A stretch of 51,439 nucleotides of DNA from UBA1149 sp963579235 (lineage in GTDB: Bacteria; Desulfobacterota; Binatia; UBA1149). The stretch spans positions 1 through 51,439 of the forward strand of contig CAUZFM010000003.1 of assembly GCA_963579235.1 (NCBI GenBank), written 5' to 3'. This document shows, piece after piece, positions 51,429-51,439 of this stretch. The notes below the pieces were generated by a model that was not told the origin of the DNA, did no database searches, and saw only the letters and a program-made list of their open reading frames with translations. Every line of letters starts with the position of its first letter. The stretch's first letter is position 1. The translations under genes were made by a program, and so were the position numbers.

Positions 51429-51433
51429 GGAGG
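51429..51433 (+). promoter_or_regulatory. Ribosome binding site of a gene beginning outside the window
   Basis: GGAGG is followed by six bases to the window end, so a start codon is expected at or just after the edge. The site is about 45 bp after the sigma-54 promoter. Confidence 0.55.
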
Positions 51434-51439
51434 ATACGA

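Overview
The window looks like chromosome of a high-GC Gram-negative bacterium. It encodes LPS-core-type glycosyltransferases, a lytic transglycosylase, a sigma-54 activator, a Rrf2-controlled SUF operon, an F420-type luciferase-like oxidoreductase and a class 1B (PyrK/PyrD) dihydroorotate dehydrogenase. Three exported proteins carry Thr/Ser-rich linkers, Cys-rich repeats or Lys/Ala/Cys repeats. From memory these resemble proteins of uncultured 'deltaproteobacterial' lineages such as Binatota, with Myxococcota as an alternative. All four tRNA genes encode CCA. The lineage call is inference; no rRNA or marker phylogeny is available here.

Layout. (1) 1-7044, minus strand: a very large SpvB/TcdB-RHS surface or toxin protein, still open at the left edge, preceded by a small secreted protein whose stop overlaps its TTG start. 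(2) 7.2-12.8 kb: GT9 glycosyltransferase, lytic transglycosylase, DUF4254 protein, a split NtrC-like pair (AAA+ activator plus stand-alone receiver), then rph-rdgB. (3) 12.8-16.2 kb: tRNA-Pro and tRNA-Arg, a Thr/Ser-linker lipoprotein and a tandem acyl-CoA dehydrogenase pair. (4) 16.4-19.5 kb: a three-gene glycosyltransferase operon whose last codons overlap a convergent tRNA-His. (5) 19.5-24.6 kb: leuC-leuD, a MATE exporter, a methyltransferase and an exported rhodanese. (6) 24.6-31.4 kb: the suf operon (rrf2-sufB-sufC-sufD-sufS-sufU-sufT) followed by tRNA-Lys. (7) 31.4-36.05 kb: an anomalous segment with a tandem palindrome, a decayed SDR 3' end and a 1361-residue secreted heparinase II/III-like protein. 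The intact SDR gene is immediately to its right. (8) 36.05-51.2 kb: catabolic and general metabolism. This holds SDR, F420-type LLM oxidoreductase, MhpA-like hydroxylase, FAH hydrolase, VOC dioxygenase-like protein, a Cys-rich secreted protein, DUF2855, a Baeyer-Villiger-type monooxygenase, pyrK-pyrD, a glyoxalase-like protein, a DJ-1/PfpI protein, PlsC, a 2-keto-4-pentenoate hydratase-like protein and a PLP enzyme. (9) The right edge holds a near-consensus sigma-54 promoter with an upstream palindrome and a ribosome binding site for a gene that starts outside the window.

How the genes work together. The suf operon is a self-contained Fe-S assembly module with its own Rrf2 sensor and a candidate operator. 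The hydroxylase, VOC, FAH and hydratase-like genes, with the SDR and F420 enzymes, suggest an aromatic or alicyclic meta-cleavage-like pathway; the substrate cannot be read from sequence. The glycosyltransferases and DUF4254 protein point to envelope glycan synthesis.

The places most worth follow-up are the RHS protein with its coupled partner, the duplicated SDR end flanking the heparinase-like gene, the split sigma-54 system with the sigma-54 promoter at the right edge, and the F420/meta-cleavage cluster.
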